Assembly (NCBI GenBank): GCA_963975265.1
Contig: CAXBGT010000001.1
Location: forward strand, 22,736-86,735
Source of the DNA: CAJXUU01 sp963975265
Lineage (GTDB): Bacteria; Bacteroidota; Bacteroidia; Chitinophagales; Saprospiraceae
DNA length: 64,000 nt
Reading direction: 5' to 3'
Shown: piece by piece, positions 28,095 to 37,193 of the stretch
Layout of the letters: each line of letters begins with the position of its first letter
How positions within the stretch are numbered: the stretch's first letter is position 1
Program-made: the position numbers and the translations under genes
The notes under the pieces: generated by a model
Told to the model about the DNA's origin: nothing
Databases searched by the model: none
The model's input: the letters and a program-made list of their open reading frames with translations, nothing else

Positions 28095-29138
28095 ATGAAA
28101 CATCTAATAATTCTAATGGCTTTGTTTATTATAAGTTGCCAATCTAGTGATAAAAGTCCTGAAAGTCAACAGCCAGAACCTAATGCATACCTTGATAATT
28201 CTGGTAAAGAAGATCAATTTATGGGTGGCATTAAGATGGTAAAAGTCAATACACCCAAAGGAGATTTTAAAGTCTGGACTAAGAGAGTTGGAAATAACCC
28301 GACTAAGAAAGTACTTCTTCTACATGGAGGACCAGGAATGACACATGAAATCTATGAATGTTTCGATGGCTACTTCCCTCAAGAAAATATTGAATACTAT
28401 TACTATGATCAATTAGGCTCATACTATAGTGATCAACCTGATGATTTGAGTCTTTGGGATCTACCAAGGTTCGTAGAAGAAGTAGAGCAAGTACGTATAG
28501 CACTCGGCTTAGACAAAAGCAATTTCTTTCTATATGGACAATCCTGGGGAGGAATCTTAGCTATGGAATACGCTCTCAAATATCAGGACAACCTTAAAGG
28601 CTTGGTGATTTCCAATATGATGGCCTCCATTCCAGATTACATGAAGTATTCTGATGAAGTACTCGCTCCAAAACTACCACCTGACGTACTCGCAGAAATC
28701 ATGAAATATGAAAATGCTGAAGACTATAGCAATGAGCGTTACATGGAACTTGTGGTGAATCACTATTATACAAGGCACATAATACGTATGGATCCAGAGA
28801 ATTGGCCGGATCCAATCAACAGGGGATTCAAACATCTCAACCCAGATGTATATGTGACCATGCAAGGACCAAGTGAGTTTGGAGTAAAAGGTGACGCTAC
28901 ACTAAAAGCCTGGGATGTAAAAGATCAACTACACAAAATTAAAGTGCCTACTTTAACAATAGGCGCTGAATATGACACCATGGATCCAAAACACATGGAA
29001 TGGATATCAAGTGAAGTGGAAAACGGTAGATACTTACATTGTCCAAACGGAAGTCACCTCTGCCAGTTTGATGATCAACAAAACTTTTTCAAAGGATTGA
29101 CTAAGTTTATTAAAGATGTGGATAGCGGGGCATTCTAA
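28095..29138 (+). CDS. alpha/beta-hydrolase lipoprotein (proline iminopeptidase-like, S33)
   Basis: A 347-residue protein. I begin it at the ATG at 28095 because the signal peptide with lipobox IISC follows at once; an in-frame TTG is nine codons upstream. The mature part has the S33 oxyanion motif LLHGGPGM, the nucleophile elbow GQSWGG with Ser150, a likely acid in GAEYDTMDP, and the catalytic His in 'NGSHLCQFD'. It is therefore probably a lipid-anchored proline iminopeptidase that trims N-terminal proline from short peptides, fitting the peptide transporters nearby. Other S33-like esterases share this fold, so substrate is uncertain. A SnoaL-like gene follows after 27 bases. Confidence 0.85.
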   Translation: MKHLIILMALFIISCQSSDKSPESQQPEPNAYLDNSGKEDQFMGGIKMVKVNTPKGDFKVWTKRVGNNPTKKVLLLHGGPGMTHEIYECFDGYFPQENIEYYYYDQLGSYYSDQPDDLSLWDLPRFVEEVEQVRIALGLDKSNFFLYGQSWGGILAMEYALKYQDNLKGLVISNMMASIPDYMKYSDEVLAPKLPPDVLAEIMKYENAEDYSNERYMELVVNHYYTRHIIRMDPENWPDPINRGFKHLNPDVYVTMQGPSEFGVKGDATLKAWDVKDQLHKIKVPTLTIGAEYDTMDPKHMEWISSEVENGRYLHCPNGSHLCQFDDQQNFFKGLTKFIKDVDSGAF

Positions 29139-29165
29139 CTATTCATTTAATCTTAAATCTCTGAA

Positions 29166-29570
29166 ATGGATATAAAAAGTTTCGCTCATATTGAAATCGC
29201 TAAAACCTATATTGATCTTTTAGAGAGGGGGGATATAACTGGCGTGATTTCGTTATTCTCTGATTCAGGGAAGGTCCATTCTCCTATCTATGGTGAGAAG
29301 GATGCTGGCGATTTTTATACTGATCTAGCTAATGATACCACTGAATCTAAATTAACCACCAATGGTATATTCGCAGAACCTAACTCGAATCGGGTAGCAC
29401 TCTATTTCAACTACGAGTGGACGTTAAAAGACGGTAAGATCGTTAACTTTGACGTTGTTGATATTATTGTTTTTGATGAAGAGGGAAAGATCTCCGAGTT
29501 GCGAATTATTTATGATACGGTGAAGAGCAGAGGGATGGTGCGTGATTTAGAACAATCCCAAAAAGTTTAG
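29166..29570 (+). CDS. SnoaL/NTF2-like protein
   Basis: A 134-residue NTF2-like fold protein. Typical are the N-terminal helix with 'AKTYIDLLERGDITGVISLFSDSGKVHSP', then beta strands ending in 'DVVDIIVFDEEGKISELRIIYD'. The family includes polyketide cyclases, ketosteroid isomerases and many non-enzymatic binders; no catalytic pair can be assigned from what I see. It lacks a signal peptide, so it is cytoplasmic. It follows the hydrolase lipoprotein by 27 bases, which suggests co-transcription, but the two proteins sit in different compartments. Confidence 0.8.
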   Translation: MDIKSFAHIEIAKTYIDLLERGDITGVISLFSDSGKVHSPIYGEKDAGDFYTDLANDTTESKLTTNGIFAEPNSNRVALYFNYEWTLKDGKIVNFDVVDIIVFDEEGKISELRIIYDTVKSRGMVRDLEQSQKV

Positions 29571-29653
29571 AAAATCAATTAGAATAACTACCATAATTGC
29601 TGATCAACAGTAACATGACTCCGGCTTTGTCAGCTACAAATATATCAGCGTAG

Positions 29654-29780
29654 CCCCATCCAAGAAATAATATTCTCTTTGATGGGGATAAGGGGGTGGA
29701 CTAACGCACCCCATGACGTGTTTCTATGGATTTAGATACTCCCAAAATAAAAATGGTCACCTTTTTACAAAGGCGACCAT
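29654..29780. other. cluster of three stable hairpins between convergent genes
   Basis: Three inverted repeats in 130 bases: CCCCATC (29654-29660) with GATGGGG (29681-29687), GGGGTG (29693-29698) with CACCCC (29707-29712), and ATGGTCACCTTT (29753-29764) with an imperfect partner ending at 29780. The last has T-rich flanks on both sides and can terminate transcription from either gene, including susD. The first two are unusually GC-rich for this genome and may be part of a structured RNA. Confidence 0.45.
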
Positions 29781-29807
29781 TCATATTTTTCTAATAATAT
29801 CTAATTA

Positions 29808-31091
29808 TTATTGAGGTTCAGAAACGGGTCTAGGTAATTGTACCCAAACGTCATCACCTACTCTATCAATAGGCAGTTCTGATAATTTACCGAATCTTCT
29901 CATGTCTATCCATCTGTGACCTTCTCCGAAAAGAGAATATCTTCTTTGGTATAGTACTTCATTTATCAGTGCAGCATCAGTAGTTGCTCCAGTGTAATCA
30001 GCAACACCGTTATTACTTCTGATTGTATTGATTATTGATACCGCTTTACCATTATCAGATCCGATATTAGCTTCTGCATTGATCAACATCAACTCTGCTC
30101 TTGTGATAAAAGGAACAAAGTCTCCATTTGACTTGTAAACCCATACATCATATGTTCCGCTTAGTCCATCAAGTGACAATGTGTCTCTTTCTAAAACTTT
30201 TGCTAATCTAGCATCTCCAGCTTCTGCATCTGCTGCATAAGAAGGGTGTGCGATTATAGCATCCGCTTGACCAGGAACTCTGAAAAGATTATTTAAAAAA
30301 TCTCCCCCAGCAGAAGAATAAAATCTTGATGGGTTAGACACATCATCCGTCATAAATGAACCTGCCAGCCTTGAAACAGCATCAGACTTATTACCTAAGT
30401 ACAAGGCAATTCTTGCACTTAAAGCTCTGTTGAACTTGGCAAAAGTAGCTGGTGTATTAAAGTCAGCCATTGCTGAAGATAAATTAAATGCAAATTCAGA
30501 TCCACTAAGATCACTATTGGCTTCATCTAATAATGCTAGGATGTCTGCTAATGCTTCATTGTAAGATCTGAATGGTCCTAAGTTATCAATATCTGATACA
30601 TCCGTTCTGATACCATTGTCAAATTGAAGATTGGCAACAAGACTTAGTTCATAGGCCTGAAATGTTTTAGCAAATCCCAGGTAACCTTTTAGTTCAGCTG
30701 CTGTTATACTAGAAGAGACCGATGCTGCATCAATTAATACATTCAAGTTCTTTACGTTTCTATACCTACCAAAATATGGTCTAGTTCCATAAAATCCTGC
30801 ATTATCAAGCGTAGCATCTCCTTTTCCCAATAGCTCTCCAGTATATCTAGGATCTGATCCAGTGAAGAAGTAATACTCTCTTCCGATGATAGATACTACA
30901 TCATAGTAAAATCCTACCTCTTGTCTAAGTAGATCTTCTGATCCAGTAACAAGTGTTTGTAATTCACTTTTGTTTGCATCCAATAATACTCCCTCGATAC
31001 TAGGACCATTCGGATTTGGTAGCTCATCTATGTTACAACTGCATATTGAAAATGCCAATGTAACTAGAAATATATATTTTATTTGTTTCAT
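29808..31091 (-). CDS. SusD/RagB-family nutrient-binding lipoprotein
   Basis: A 427-residue outer-membrane surface lipoprotein. The signal peptide ends in lipobox CSC near residue 19. The SusD-like RagB fold has TPR-like helices in the first half, and the C-terminal family signature is YQRRYSLFGEGHRWIDMRR near residues 386-404. It caps the TonB-dependent channel encoded just upstream (the SusC start is at 34076 and its stop is 21 bases before this gene's start). It is somewhat shorter than many SusD proteins (about 500 residues). No glycosidase, peptidase or regulator is adjacent, so the ligand (glycan, peptide or other) is unknown. A hairpin at 29753-29780 probably ends the transcript. Confidence 0.95.
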   Translation of the reverse strand: MKQIKYIFLVTLAFSICSCNIDELPNPNGPSIEGVLLDANKSELQTLVTGSEDLLRQEVGFYYDVVSIIGREYYFFTGSDPRYTGELLGKGDATLDNAGFYGTRPYFGRYRNVKNLNVLIDAASVSSSITAAELKGYLGFAKTFQAYELSLVANLQFDNGIRTDVSDIDNLGPFRSYNEALADILALLDEANSDLSGSEFAFNLSSAMADFNTPATFAKFNRALSARIALYLGNKSDAVSRLAGSFMTDDVSNPSRFYSSAGGDFLNNLFRVPGQADAIIAHPSYAADAEAGDARLAKVLERDTLSLDGLSGTYDVWVYKSNGDFVPFITRAELMLINAEANIGSDNGKAVSIINTIRSNNGVADYTGATTDAALINEVLYQRRYSLFGEGHRWIDMRRFGKLSELPIDRVGDDVWVQLPRPVSEPQ

Positions 31092-31112
31092 AAGTTTCTA
31101 TTTATTTCTTAA

Positions 31113-34076
31113 TTAAAATTCTGCTATAACGTGAAAGTCAAATCTCTTAGATGATGGAAATGGTAGCACCTCTACTCCTGTAGATAATCCTCCTCCTCCA
31201 AAGTTTGATACTTCAGGGTCATAACTATTATAGTCGAAAATGTTGATCAAGTTGTTTCCAGAGAACCCAACTTTAAGTGATCTCGTACCAGGTACTAAAC
31301 CAGCAGGAAGAGTATAGTATAATCCTATTTCTCTCAATCTGATGTAACTTGCATCTTCTACATATGGGTCAGTATTGGCACCTAATTGTGAAAGTCTGTA
31401 TGGCCCATTTTCCAATTCTCCTGAAGGGTCAAGACCCGTATCATCGAAATCATGAGTAGTATTGTTCAAGTCAAATAGAAGTGTTGAAAGGTTGATGTTT
31501 GAACCACCCTTTTTCCAGTGCCATACAAAGTTAAGATCAAAGTTTTTGTATCTTAAGTTGTTCATCCATGATAATTGAAAGTCTGGTTCTGCATTTCCAA
31601 ATACTTGTAGTGTTGGAGCTCCATCACCATTCAATGTTACTGTTGGATCACTTCCAACTCCAATGATAGTAGTAGGACTAAATCCTTCCTTAACCATAAA
31701 ATTTCCTAAGAAATCAGCAAAACCACCAAGGGTAAATGCTGGCACATCAAGTTTAGTAACTTCAGCTGTGTTTTTCCAAAAACTAAATCTAGATCCTAAA
31801 GTAACATCTTCAGTATTGATCAATCCAAGGTTCAAACCTAACTCTATTCCTCTATTTTGTAAAGAAGCTGCGTTTGTTACCTGACTAGCGAAACCTGATG
31901 ATGCAGGCACGTTAGCATTTAGTAATAGATCAGTTACAGACTTGATGTAGTAAGTTACATCCATTGAATATCTGTTATTGATCTCAAAGTCAGCACCAAA
32001 TTCTAATTCTTTTTGTCTTTCTGGACCTACTGCTGAGTTACCTAATAATGAAGGTACAGCAACTCCCGCTAAGCCATCCACGATAGACGAACCTAAGATA
32101 GTAGACTTAGCACCGAATTGGGCAAAGTTACCAGACTCACCATATGCCGCTCTAACTTTCACCTGAGTAAATGGACCTACTGATTCTATTAAATTATGAA
32201 GATTCACGGCAAGGTTTGCTTTTGGATAATAGTATAGTTTGTTAACATCACTATTATTTGATGATTTATCTCCTCTGACACCAACTGTTGCTAAGAATTT
32301 ATCGTCAAAGTTAAATTCTTCTTGTACGAAGAATCCTTTATCCTGTTGAATACGTCTAGCTTGAGTTACGTTTCTATTACCTGCTTGATCAAGATTAGTT
32401 TGTGCACCAATTAAGTTAGATGCTTCTCCTAAGATGATATCTCTGTTAAAGTCTTCTTGGGTAACACCCGCTGAGGTTGTAAACGAAATACCATTGCTTC
32501 CATAATAATTGTGTACTAATAATGCTGCAATATTAGAATTTAGGTTCTTAGCGAAACCTTGAACTGATACTCCGTTAAGTCCAGCTCCATCTCTTTGGAA
32601 CTGAAGTGAATTAGGGAATATAGCTTTCGTATTAAGGCTATAAAAATCCGCTCCTCCTCTAAATACCGCTTTCAATGTTTGATTTTCTTTTGTGAAAATC
32701 TTTGCTGTTAATGAACCACCACCGATGAATCTATTGATAGATTCATTGTTTGTGATTTGCTCTGCCGTTTCTAAAAAGTTAGACGGTGCATATTGATTAG
32801 CTGGGAAAAGACCAGTTACAGGATCTGCTTGTAAGTCTGCAAATCCAGGAGTAGATGAAAATGATACACCCATCGTTGTACCAGAATTGTCATTGTTAAA
32901 AAATCCTCTATCTGCACTTGAGTTTACGTAGTTAGTAGTCATAGACACATCAAATACTTTTGATATTTTATGATCCACATTCAATCTTACTGAAGTCTTC
33001 TGGTATCCAGTATTAGATACGATTCCGTCTTCATTTTTATAAGAAGCCCCAGCGTAGAATTGTGTTTTTTCACTACCTCCTGATACACTTACTTTAGTAT
33101 TATATAATGTTGCTTTATTTCCATAAAGAAGATCCTCATAGTTTGTAACACCATTATTTCTAAAATCATCGATATTTCCAGCGAAGTTACTTCCAAGAAC
33201 TCTTTCTTCCGTCCATTCTCTCACACCTAGTTTTTTAAGTTGAGATGCTTGACCGATTGATTGAGATACTCGAACTACTGTTTCTCCTGCTTTACCTTTT
33301 TTAGTTGTAATGATTACAACACCACCTGCTGCTCTCGATCCGTAGATAGCGGCTGCAGATGCACCTTTCAAGATTTCGATTGACTCGATATCCGCAGGGT
33401 CCAAATCCGATAACCTGTTGGATGGATTATCCTGATTAGATGTACTTCCTCCACTTGATGCAGCGGATACAATGTTCAATCCTGAAGGAATACTAGAGTT
33501 ATCCATATAAATACCATCAAGGATAATCAATGGTTGAGAAGATCCACTGATAGATGTTGTACCTCTCAGTTTGAATGCTAAACCACCTCCTGGTGCTCCA
33601 GATGCTGCTTTAATTTCAGCACCTTTGAATTTTCCATACAATGCAGCTTCTACAGAAGCTGGAGCAGCTATACCTGTAAGTTCAGCAGCATCAATCTTTG
33701 CTACAGAATTGGCTAAGTTTTTACGCTTCACTGAAGTCGCAAGACCTGTGATGACTATTTCATCCATTTGGTTAATATCTTCGGACATTACTATAGATCC
33801 AAAGTTGTTGTCTGACAATAGAATCGATTGAGTAAGATATCCCAAATAAGATACCTCTAAAGTAGTGGCTCCGGCTGGAGCAATAAGAGAAAATCCACCA
33901 TCGATATCAGTAATTGTACCAACAGTTGTTCCTTTTACGATTACATTGGCGCCTATAACAGCGTCACCCGCTGAATCTGTAATTACTCCTGCGACCGTCT
34001 GTTGCGAAAACGCAAATGACTGGCATAGAATCACCAGCAAGGCTGACAATCCTAAATTTGTAAACATTTTTTTCAT
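31113..34076 (-). CDS. SusC/RagA-family TonB-dependent outer-membrane receptor
   Basis: A 987-residue energy-dependent outer-membrane transporter. A signal peptide (to about residue 24, FAFSQ) is followed by a carboxypeptidase-D-regulatory-like domain (VAGVITDSAGDAVIGANVIVKG, about 28-105) and a short TonB-contact segment. The plug is next ('SIEILKGASAAAIYGSRAAGGVVIITTKKG' region, the SusC signature, near 230-260). The 22-strand barrel follows, ending in an aromatic strand FHVIAEF. The gene is first of the susC-susD pair, with a 21-base gap. A TACATTTG box lies at 34134-34141 on the minus strand without a -33 element, a weak promoter candidate. No extra SusC regulatory N-terminal (STN) domain is present. 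Confidence 0.96.
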   Translation of the reverse strand: MKKMFTNLGLSALLVILCQSFAFSQQTVAGVITDSAGDAVIGANVIVKGTTVGTITDIDGGFSLIAPAGATTLEVSYLGYLTQSILLSDNNFGSIVMSEDINQMDEIVITGLATSVKRKNLANSVAKIDAAELTGIAAPASVEAALYGKFKGAEIKAASGAPGGGLAFKLRGTTSISGSSQPLIILDGIYMDNSSIPSGLNIVSAASSGGSTSNQDNPSNRLSDLDPADIESIEILKGASAAAIYGSRAAGGVVIITTKKGKAGETVVRVSQSIGQASQLKKLGVREWTEERVLGSNFAGNIDDFRNNGVTNYEDLLYGNKATLYNTKVSVSGGSEKTQFYAGASYKNEDGIVSNTGYQKTSVRLNVDHKISKVFDVSMTTNYVNSSADRGFFNNDNSGTTMGVSFSSTPGFADLQADPVTGLFPANQYAPSNFLETAEQITNNESINRFIGGGSLTAKIFTKENQTLKAVFRGGADFYSLNTKAIFPNSLQFQRDGAGLNGVSVQGFAKNLNSNIAALLVHNYYGSNGISFTTSAGVTQEDFNRDIILGEASNLIGAQTNLDQAGNRNVTQARRIQQDKGFFVQEEFNFDDKFLATVGVRGDKSSNNSDVNKLYYYPKANLAVNLHNLIESVGPFTQVKVRAAYGESGNFAQFGAKSTILGSSIVDGLAGVAVPSLLGNSAVGPERQKELEFGADFEINNRYSMDVTYYIKSVTDLLLNANVPASSGFASQVTNAASLQNRGIELGLNLGLINTEDVTLGSRFSFWKNTAEVTKLDVPAFTLGGFADFLGNFMVKEGFSPTTIIGVGSDPTVTLNGDGAPTLQVFGNAEPDFQLSWMNNLRYKNFDLNFVWHWKKGGSNINLSTLLFDLNNTTHDFDDTGLDPSGELENGPYRLSQLGANTDPYVEDASYIRLREIGLYYTLPAGLVPGTRSLKVGFSGNNLINIFDYNSYDPEVSNFGGGGLSTGVEVLPFPSSKRFDFHVIAEF

Positions 34077-34300
34077 GCAAATTTTATTTAGTTAAGTAAA
34101 ATAGTTCGTTTTCATCTTTGAAAACAATTAATCCAAATGTAATATGTTAAAAAAAAGCCGAAGTCATATCTAAAAACTCAACTTTATCTGAATTCTAATT
34201 CAAAATAACAATCGAATGACAAATTAAAAAGCAATCTATTCATCAAAAGTTGACATCTTTTTAACTATCCCTTTATCCGCATTACTGTATATTGCACTTT

Positions 34301-36097
34301 ATGAGCTCAATTATTAAAATTATAGTAGGGGTATTCGTTGCTGTCTTCTGGTGTGTAAGTAATATCAATGCACAGTGGTCTTCTGATTTTTCAGAGCAAG
34401 ATCTATCAGAATGGACTGGTGATGTCGACCAATTCATCGTCAATGAAGATGGACAGTTGCAACTTAACGCTCCTGCAGCAGGTGAGACCACTCTTTTCAG
34501 ACAAAGCCAAATAAGTGATGACACCGTAAGCATCGGTTTCTACCATAAGTTAGATTTTAGCCCTTCTGATAATAATCGATCCACAATTTACTTAGCGTTG
34601 GATAATCAAGACCTTTCAGTTGCCAATGGTTACTATTTACAAATAGGCGAAAACGGTTCGGACGATGCAATAAACTTCTATTACCTTAATAATGGTACAG
34701 CAGAACTTATAGGATCAGCAACAATGGGTGCTATGGCAAATGAGCCAGCAGAAGCTAGAGTAGATATAGATGTTTTTCCTAGTGGATTGTGGTCAGTAAA
34801 AACCAACTATGACGGTCTAGAATCTACTTTTCTTGATGTAGAATTTATGGATGATAGATTTTCTTTTTCTGATTCTCAGTTTTTTGGTATTAAATGTAAA
34901 TTTAGTGCCTCAAGAGCGGATAAGTTTTTCTATGGTGATATGTTTATCAAAGCGTTTGAAGTAGATTTGACACCACCGAATATAATTGAAGCCGCAGCAT
35001 TAAGTGTAAATCAGATTCTCATAAAATTTGATGAGCCGGTGGAAGCTTCAGATGCTCAGAATGTAAACCACTATAACGTAGATAATGGAGTTGGAAATCC
35101 CTTTTCAATCAACAATTTAAGTGGTATAGGAAACGAGTATCTACTTCAATTCGCTACTGATTTTGCTTCTGATATTGTTTACAGTATGATAGCTTCTGGG
35201 ATCAATGACTTAAACGGTAACCTTATGACAGATTTCTCTCTTTTGTTTAATGTGCCGAGCAAACCAATCATAGGCGACCTTTTACTAAGTGAAATCCTAT
35301 TCGACCCATATATTGAAGGGGAGGATTTTATCGAATTATATAACACTTCAGACAAATTTATTGAGCTTCAAGGGATAATTATTTCAAATACTCATAATGA
35401 AATGATGCAGGTCATCTCATCAAACCTGTCGATTGGTCCCAAAGAATATATTGCACTAACAGAAGATGCGGATTTCTTAGTTCAGGAATATAAGCCAGAT
35501 AGTGATGCAAATATTATCATTTCTGAATTACCAGCATTTAACAATGATGCGGGCAATGTTACAATTACAAATGTAGATGGAATTGTATTAGATTCCTTCG
35601 ACTATACAGAAGATCAGCACTTCCAACTGATCGATGATACAGAAGGCGTAAGCTTAGAAAGAATAAGTTTTAATGTAGAAACGAATGATAAACGAAACTG
35701 GCAATCCGCTTCTCAAAGTACTAGGTTCGCTACCCCCGGATACAAAAACTCAGGAGAAATCACTATCAATCCTGGAGATGAAATGTTTACCGTTGTTACA
35801 GAGACTTTCTCTCCAGATCAAGATGGAACAGATGACGTGATGCTCCTCAATTACAATCTAGAAAAGTCTGGATTCGTTGCAAATATTGCCATGCATGATG
35901 CAGCAGGGTTTAAGATCAAAGCACTATCTCAAAACGAATTATTATCCACTCAGGGAATTATTACTTGGGATGGTACAGATACTGAAGGTAACATTTCTGA
36001 CCTTGGCATATACATAGTGGTAGGCCAAGTATTTCATCCTGATGGGGATGTTCTAAGTTTTAAGAAAACGGTAGTTTTAGCAGGGTTCATAGATTAA
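34301..36097 (+). CDS. secreted lamin-tail-domain (LTD) surface protein
   Basis: A 598-residue secreted protein starting at the ATG at 34301 (an in-frame TTG nine bases earlier is less likely), with a signal peptide ending near INAQ. The first 200 residues look like a concanavalin-type beta sandwich (SIGFYHKLDFSPSDNN...). Next is a Big_5/SwmB-like Ig module starting 'TPPNIIEAAALSVNQILIKF' (about 225-320). A lamin-tail domain starts 'LLLSEILFDPYIEGEDFIEL' (about 328-440). The C-terminal 100 residues (FSPDQDGTDDVMLLNY...WDGTDTEGN) match gliding/CHU_C-like FlgD-Ig tails seen on exported Bacteroidota proteins. The role is unknown; such proteins are often cell-surface or secreted. Confidence 0.8.
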   Translation: MSSIIKIIVGVFVAVFWCVSNINAQWSSDFSEQDLSEWTGDVDQFIVNEDGQLQLNAPAAGETTLFRQSQISDDTVSIGFYHKLDFSPSDNNRSTIYLALDNQDLSVANGYYLQIGENGSDDAINFYYLNNGTAELIGSATMGAMANEPAEARVDIDVFPSGLWSVKTNYDGLESTFLDVEFMDDRFSFSDSQFFGIKCKFSASRADKFFYGDMFIKAFEVDLTPPNIIEAAALSVNQILIKFDEPVEASDAQNVNHYNVDNGVGNPFSINNLSGIGNEYLLQFATDFASDIVYSMIASGINDLNGNLMTDFSLLFNVPSKPIIGDLLLSEILFDPYIEGEDFIELYNTSDKFIELQGIIISNTHNEMMQVISSNLSIGPKEYIALTEDADFLVQEYKPDSDANIIISELPAFNNDAGNVTITNVDGIVLDSFDYTEDQHFQLIDDTEGVSLERISFNVETNDKRNWQSASQSTRFATPGYKNSGEITINPGDEMFTVVTETFSPDQDGTDDVMLLNYNLEKSGFVANIAMHDAAGFKIKALSQNELLSTQGIITWDGTDTEGNISDLGIYIVVGQVFHPDGDVLSFKKTVVLAGFID

Positions 36098-36208
36098 GAG
36101 AATGCTAAAATTAGGCATTACGCTGTTAGCATATGATAAATTAGTTGCTTTTCAGTTAAAATACGTCTATAGGAATTAGTATTGCTTAATTTAGCAAGAT
36201 CAAACAAG

Positions 36209-37165
36209 ATGACTCAACAGCAGAAAAACACAATACTACAATCTACTGTAGCTATGATACTCATAGTAGGTACGGGTATTGTGATGTTGTCATCTCAGGT
36301 CCCTTTGATCAGACGTATTTCTGAATATTCAGTCCATATTATGCTGGGAATGTTAGGATTCAGCCTAGTGTCTTTGCTTTTTGGTAAATCGAAGATCATG
36401 TTTGCTGGAATGGCATGTACAGCTGCACTTTGTATCTTTCTAAAAGATGCATCTAACAATACACTCAAACTCCCTCAAGAAAACACCGAAGCAAAACTAA
36501 ACGTAGCTCATATAAACTTGAGCAATATTACATTGGAGTTCAATGAATTGAGAAACTTATTAAATGAAGAAAACATAGATTTGGTTTCATTTCAAGAATT
36601 GACTCCAGATTGGAATGTGGTGCTTCACAATCTACTAAAAGTTGACTTTCCTTGTTCTAAATCCGAAGTACGTATTGATCCATACGGCATGGCACTTTAT
36701 AGCAGGATACCGTTCAAAAGTACTGGATCATTCAAATGCAAAGACAAGCCTAACTTAAAATCAACTATCGAAAAAGATGGAAAAGAATTTCATATTATTT
36801 CTTCCTATCTAACTCCTGCACTAGATAAAAAAAGCATTGAAACAGCTTCAAATCAACTGAATGTGATAGCTGAAGAGATCAAAAGATCTGAATATCCTCT
36901 GATCGCATTAGGTGAATACAATATGGTATATTGGACCAATGAAATCCGAGAATTCAGGAGCGATACTAAGTTGACTAACTCTAGACGAGGTCTTTCTGAT
37001 GGCAACCTTCGTGTTCCTTATGATCATATCTTTTTCTCAGAAGGATTGGAATGCACAGAATTCAAAGAAATGAAAGATGTTGACCAAAATTATATTGGTA
37101 TTATGGGTAAATATCAAATCCGAGAATTAAAAGGTGATTCCACACTAAGTTATTTAATTAAGTAG
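36209..37165 (+). CDS. membrane-anchored endonuclease/exonuclease/phosphatase-fold protein
   Basis: A 318-residue protein starting at the ATG at 36209 (an in-frame TTG lies nine codons upstream). The first 95 residues hold three hydrophobic helices (MILIVGTGIVMLSS, VHIMLGMLGFSLVSLL and FAGMACTAALCIF regions). Then comes an EEP domain: the 'NVAHINLS' strand, the metal ligand Glu in SFQEL, and the terminal DH in PYDHIFFS. The usual GD-x-N catalytic motif is GEYN here, an Asp-to-Glu change, so activity is uncertain. The active domain would face the periplasm if the three helices are real. It starts 111 bases after the LTD gene and 29 bases before the sugar dehydrogenase, suggesting an operon. 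Confidence 0.72.
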   Translation: MTQQQKNTILQSTVAMILIVGTGIVMLSSQVPLIRRISEYSVHIMLGMLGFSLVSLLFGKSKIMFAGMACTAALCIFLKDASNNTLKLPQENTEAKLNVAHINLSNITLEFNELRNLLNEENIDLVSFQELTPDWNVVLHNLLKVDFPCSKSEVRIDPYGMALYSRIPFKSTGSFKCKDKPNLKSTIEKDGKEFHIISSYLTPALDKKSIETASNQLNVIAEEIKRSEYPLIALGEYNMVYWTNEIREFRSDTKLTNSRRGLSDGNLRVPYDHIFFSEGLECTEFKEMKDVDQNYIGIMGKYQIRELKGDSTLSYLIK

Positions 37166-37193
37166 TTATTTTCAAAGATTAAAGCCTTCGTGT

